A DNA stretch of 6,999 nucleotides, taken from the NCBI GenBank assembly GCA_003151375.1, contig PLXI01000180.1, positions 1-6,999 of the forward strand. Direction: 5' to 3'. The position numbers were made by a program, and so were the translations under genes. Within the stretch, counting starts at the first letter, position 1. Every line of letters starts with the position of its first letter. The notes below the pieces were generated by a model that did no database searches, was not told where the DNA came from, and was given only the letters and a program-made list of their open reading frames with translations. The DNA is from Hyphomicrobiales bacterium. GTDB taxonomy: Bacteria; Pseudomonadota; Alphaproteobacteria; Rhizobiales; Aestuariivirgaceae. Shown here one piece after another: positions 6,043-6,999 of this stretch.

Positions 6043-6999
6043 ATGAGCAAGATTCGCATCGCCACAGTTATTATGTCTTTGCAACTATTGGGTTATGTCA
6101 CCTGCCCTGCTTGGGCCGAGCCCAAATATGCCATTGCCATGCATGGCGATCCGGCTTTGCCAGCGGATTTCAAATCCCTGCCTTATGCCAATGCCGATGC
6201 GCCGCAAGGCGGGGTGCTGAAACAAGCAATCTTTGGAACCTTTGACAGCCTTCAGCCCTATATCGTGAAGGGCAACCCGGCTTCGGCAATCAGACCCTAT
6301 GTTTATGAAAGCCTGATGGGCCGCAATTGGGGTGAGGCATTTACACTTTATGGATTGATCGCTCAAAGCATTGATGTCACAGACGACCGGCAGGTTTTTA
6401 CTTTCAAATTGCGCCCTGAAGCAAAATTTTCAGATGGAACGCCGATCACTTCCGCAGACGTACAATTTTCTATGGAAACGTTCCGCGATCATGGGCGACC
6501 AAATTTCAAGAACAACTTTTCCAAGATTGTGAAAATTGAAACCCCTGATGCTCAGACGATCACTTTTACTCAAGACAAGGGGGACCGCGAGTTGCCACTG
6601 ATCGTGGGCCTGATGCCGATACTTTCAAAAACCTATTGGCAGGGCAAGGATTTTGAGGCTTCATCACTCTCACCCGCAATTTCCAGCGGGCCTTATATGG
6701 TGGTCGATGTCAAGCCAGGCGAAAGCATCACACTCAAAAAGGATCCTAATTACTGGGGCAAGGATTTACCCATCAATAGGGGCATGTGGAATTTCGATAC
6801 CCTGCGCTTTGATTGGTACAAGGATGCCTCATCGGTTTTCGAAGCGTTCAAAAAAGGCGATGCTGATATTCGCATTGAGTCAGAGCCTTCACGTTGGTCA
6901 ACGGGTTATGATTTTCCGGCGGTCAAAAGTGGCCAAGTGAAGCTGGAAACATTTACCGCTCAAACGCCAGCGCCGGCCTATGGTTTTGTGTTTAATACG
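6043..6999 (+). CDS. yejA: YejA-like extracellular solute-binding protein, family 5 (N-terminal part, cut by window edge)
   Basis: This is the periplasmic binding component of a peptide-type ABC importer (SBP family 5, YejA branch). The window contains 319 codons with no stop; complete members are about 600 residues, so roughly half is present. A Sec signal peptide is clear: K3 and R5, a hydrophobic stretch about 6-21, and the AWA cleavage motif with the cut predicted after A25. The mature start then carries the YejA-type pattern AMHGDPALPADF and NADAPQGG. Family-5 landmarks follow: FDSLQPY, the V(Y)ESLM segment, FKLRPEAKFSDGTPITSADV-type motif (about 125-144) and SSGPYMV. The ATG at 6043 gives a well-shaped signal peptide. 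The nearest GAGG is 14 nt upstream, so ribosome binding is weak, and an in-frame TTG at 6016 has no better site. The yejBEF-type permease and ATPase genes would be expected to the right; I cannot see them. Confidence 0.92.
   Translation, partial: MSKIRIATVIMSLQLLGYVTCPAWAEPKYAIAMHGDPALPADFKSLPYANADAPQGGVLKQAIFGTFDSLQPYIVKGNPASAIRPYVYESLMGRNWGEAFTLYGLIAQSIDVTDDRQVFTFKLRPEAKFSDGTPITSADVQFSMETFRDHGRPNFKNNFSKIVKIETPDAQTITFTQDKGDRELPLIVGLMPILSKTYWQGKDFEASSLSPAISSGPYMVVDVKPGESITLKKDPNYWGKDLPINRGMWNFDTLRFDWYKDASSVFEAFKKGDADIRIESEPSRWSTGYDFPAVKSGQVKLETFTAQTPAPAYGFVFNT

Overview
The window looks like ordinary chromosomal DNA of an alphaproteobacterium. The grounds are the ClpS and ClpA N-terminal sequences, a ParE (not GyrB) subunit of the alphaproteobacterial type, a bacterial homospermidine synthase close to the Blastochloris enzyme, and a YejA-type peptide-binding protein. 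A moderate-GC member of, or relative of, the Hyphomicrobiales is my best guess. That placement is inference from protein sequence only.

Layout. Positions 1-752 (minus) hold the first 250 codons of clpA, which runs off the left edge. Upstream of it, after a 75-nt gap, lies clpS (828-1154, minus). Next comes a 132-nt gap with interlocked inverted repeats and a strong promoter, then complete parE (1287-3314, minus). A 124-nt divergent spacer separates parE from hss (3439-4866, plus). Only 11 nt past the hss stop is the stop of a convergent gene encoding three tandem YbjQ-type (UPF0145) domains (4878-5996, minus). A 46-nt divergent spacer then leads to a secreted YejA-like solute-binding protein gene (6043 to the right edge, plus, 319 codons present). 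No gap exceeds 132 nt, and I see no RNA gene, mobile element, CRISPR array or sign of transfer.

How the genes relate. ClpS and ClpA form the N-degron adaptor/unfoldase pair that feeds ClpP. ParE is the ATPase/TOPRIM subunit of topoisomerase IV. Hss makes the polyamine homospermidine. The YejA-like protein would capture peptides in the periplasm for an ABC importer whose other subunits should lie to the right. Only clpS-clpA form an evident functional unit.

Most worth a second look: (1) clpS has a consensus-like promoter placing its transcription start on the A of its only usable ATG, so its mRNA is probably leaderless; (2) the YbjQ protein is a three-domain tandem array where the family is normally a single domain of about 105 residues; (3) two overlapping inverted repeats in the parE-clpS gap have pseudoknot (A-B-A'-B') order; (4) competing hairpins lie between clpS and clpA; (5) overlapping divergent -10-like elements lie between the YbjQ and YejA-like genes. 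I did not find a clear new defence or mobile system.
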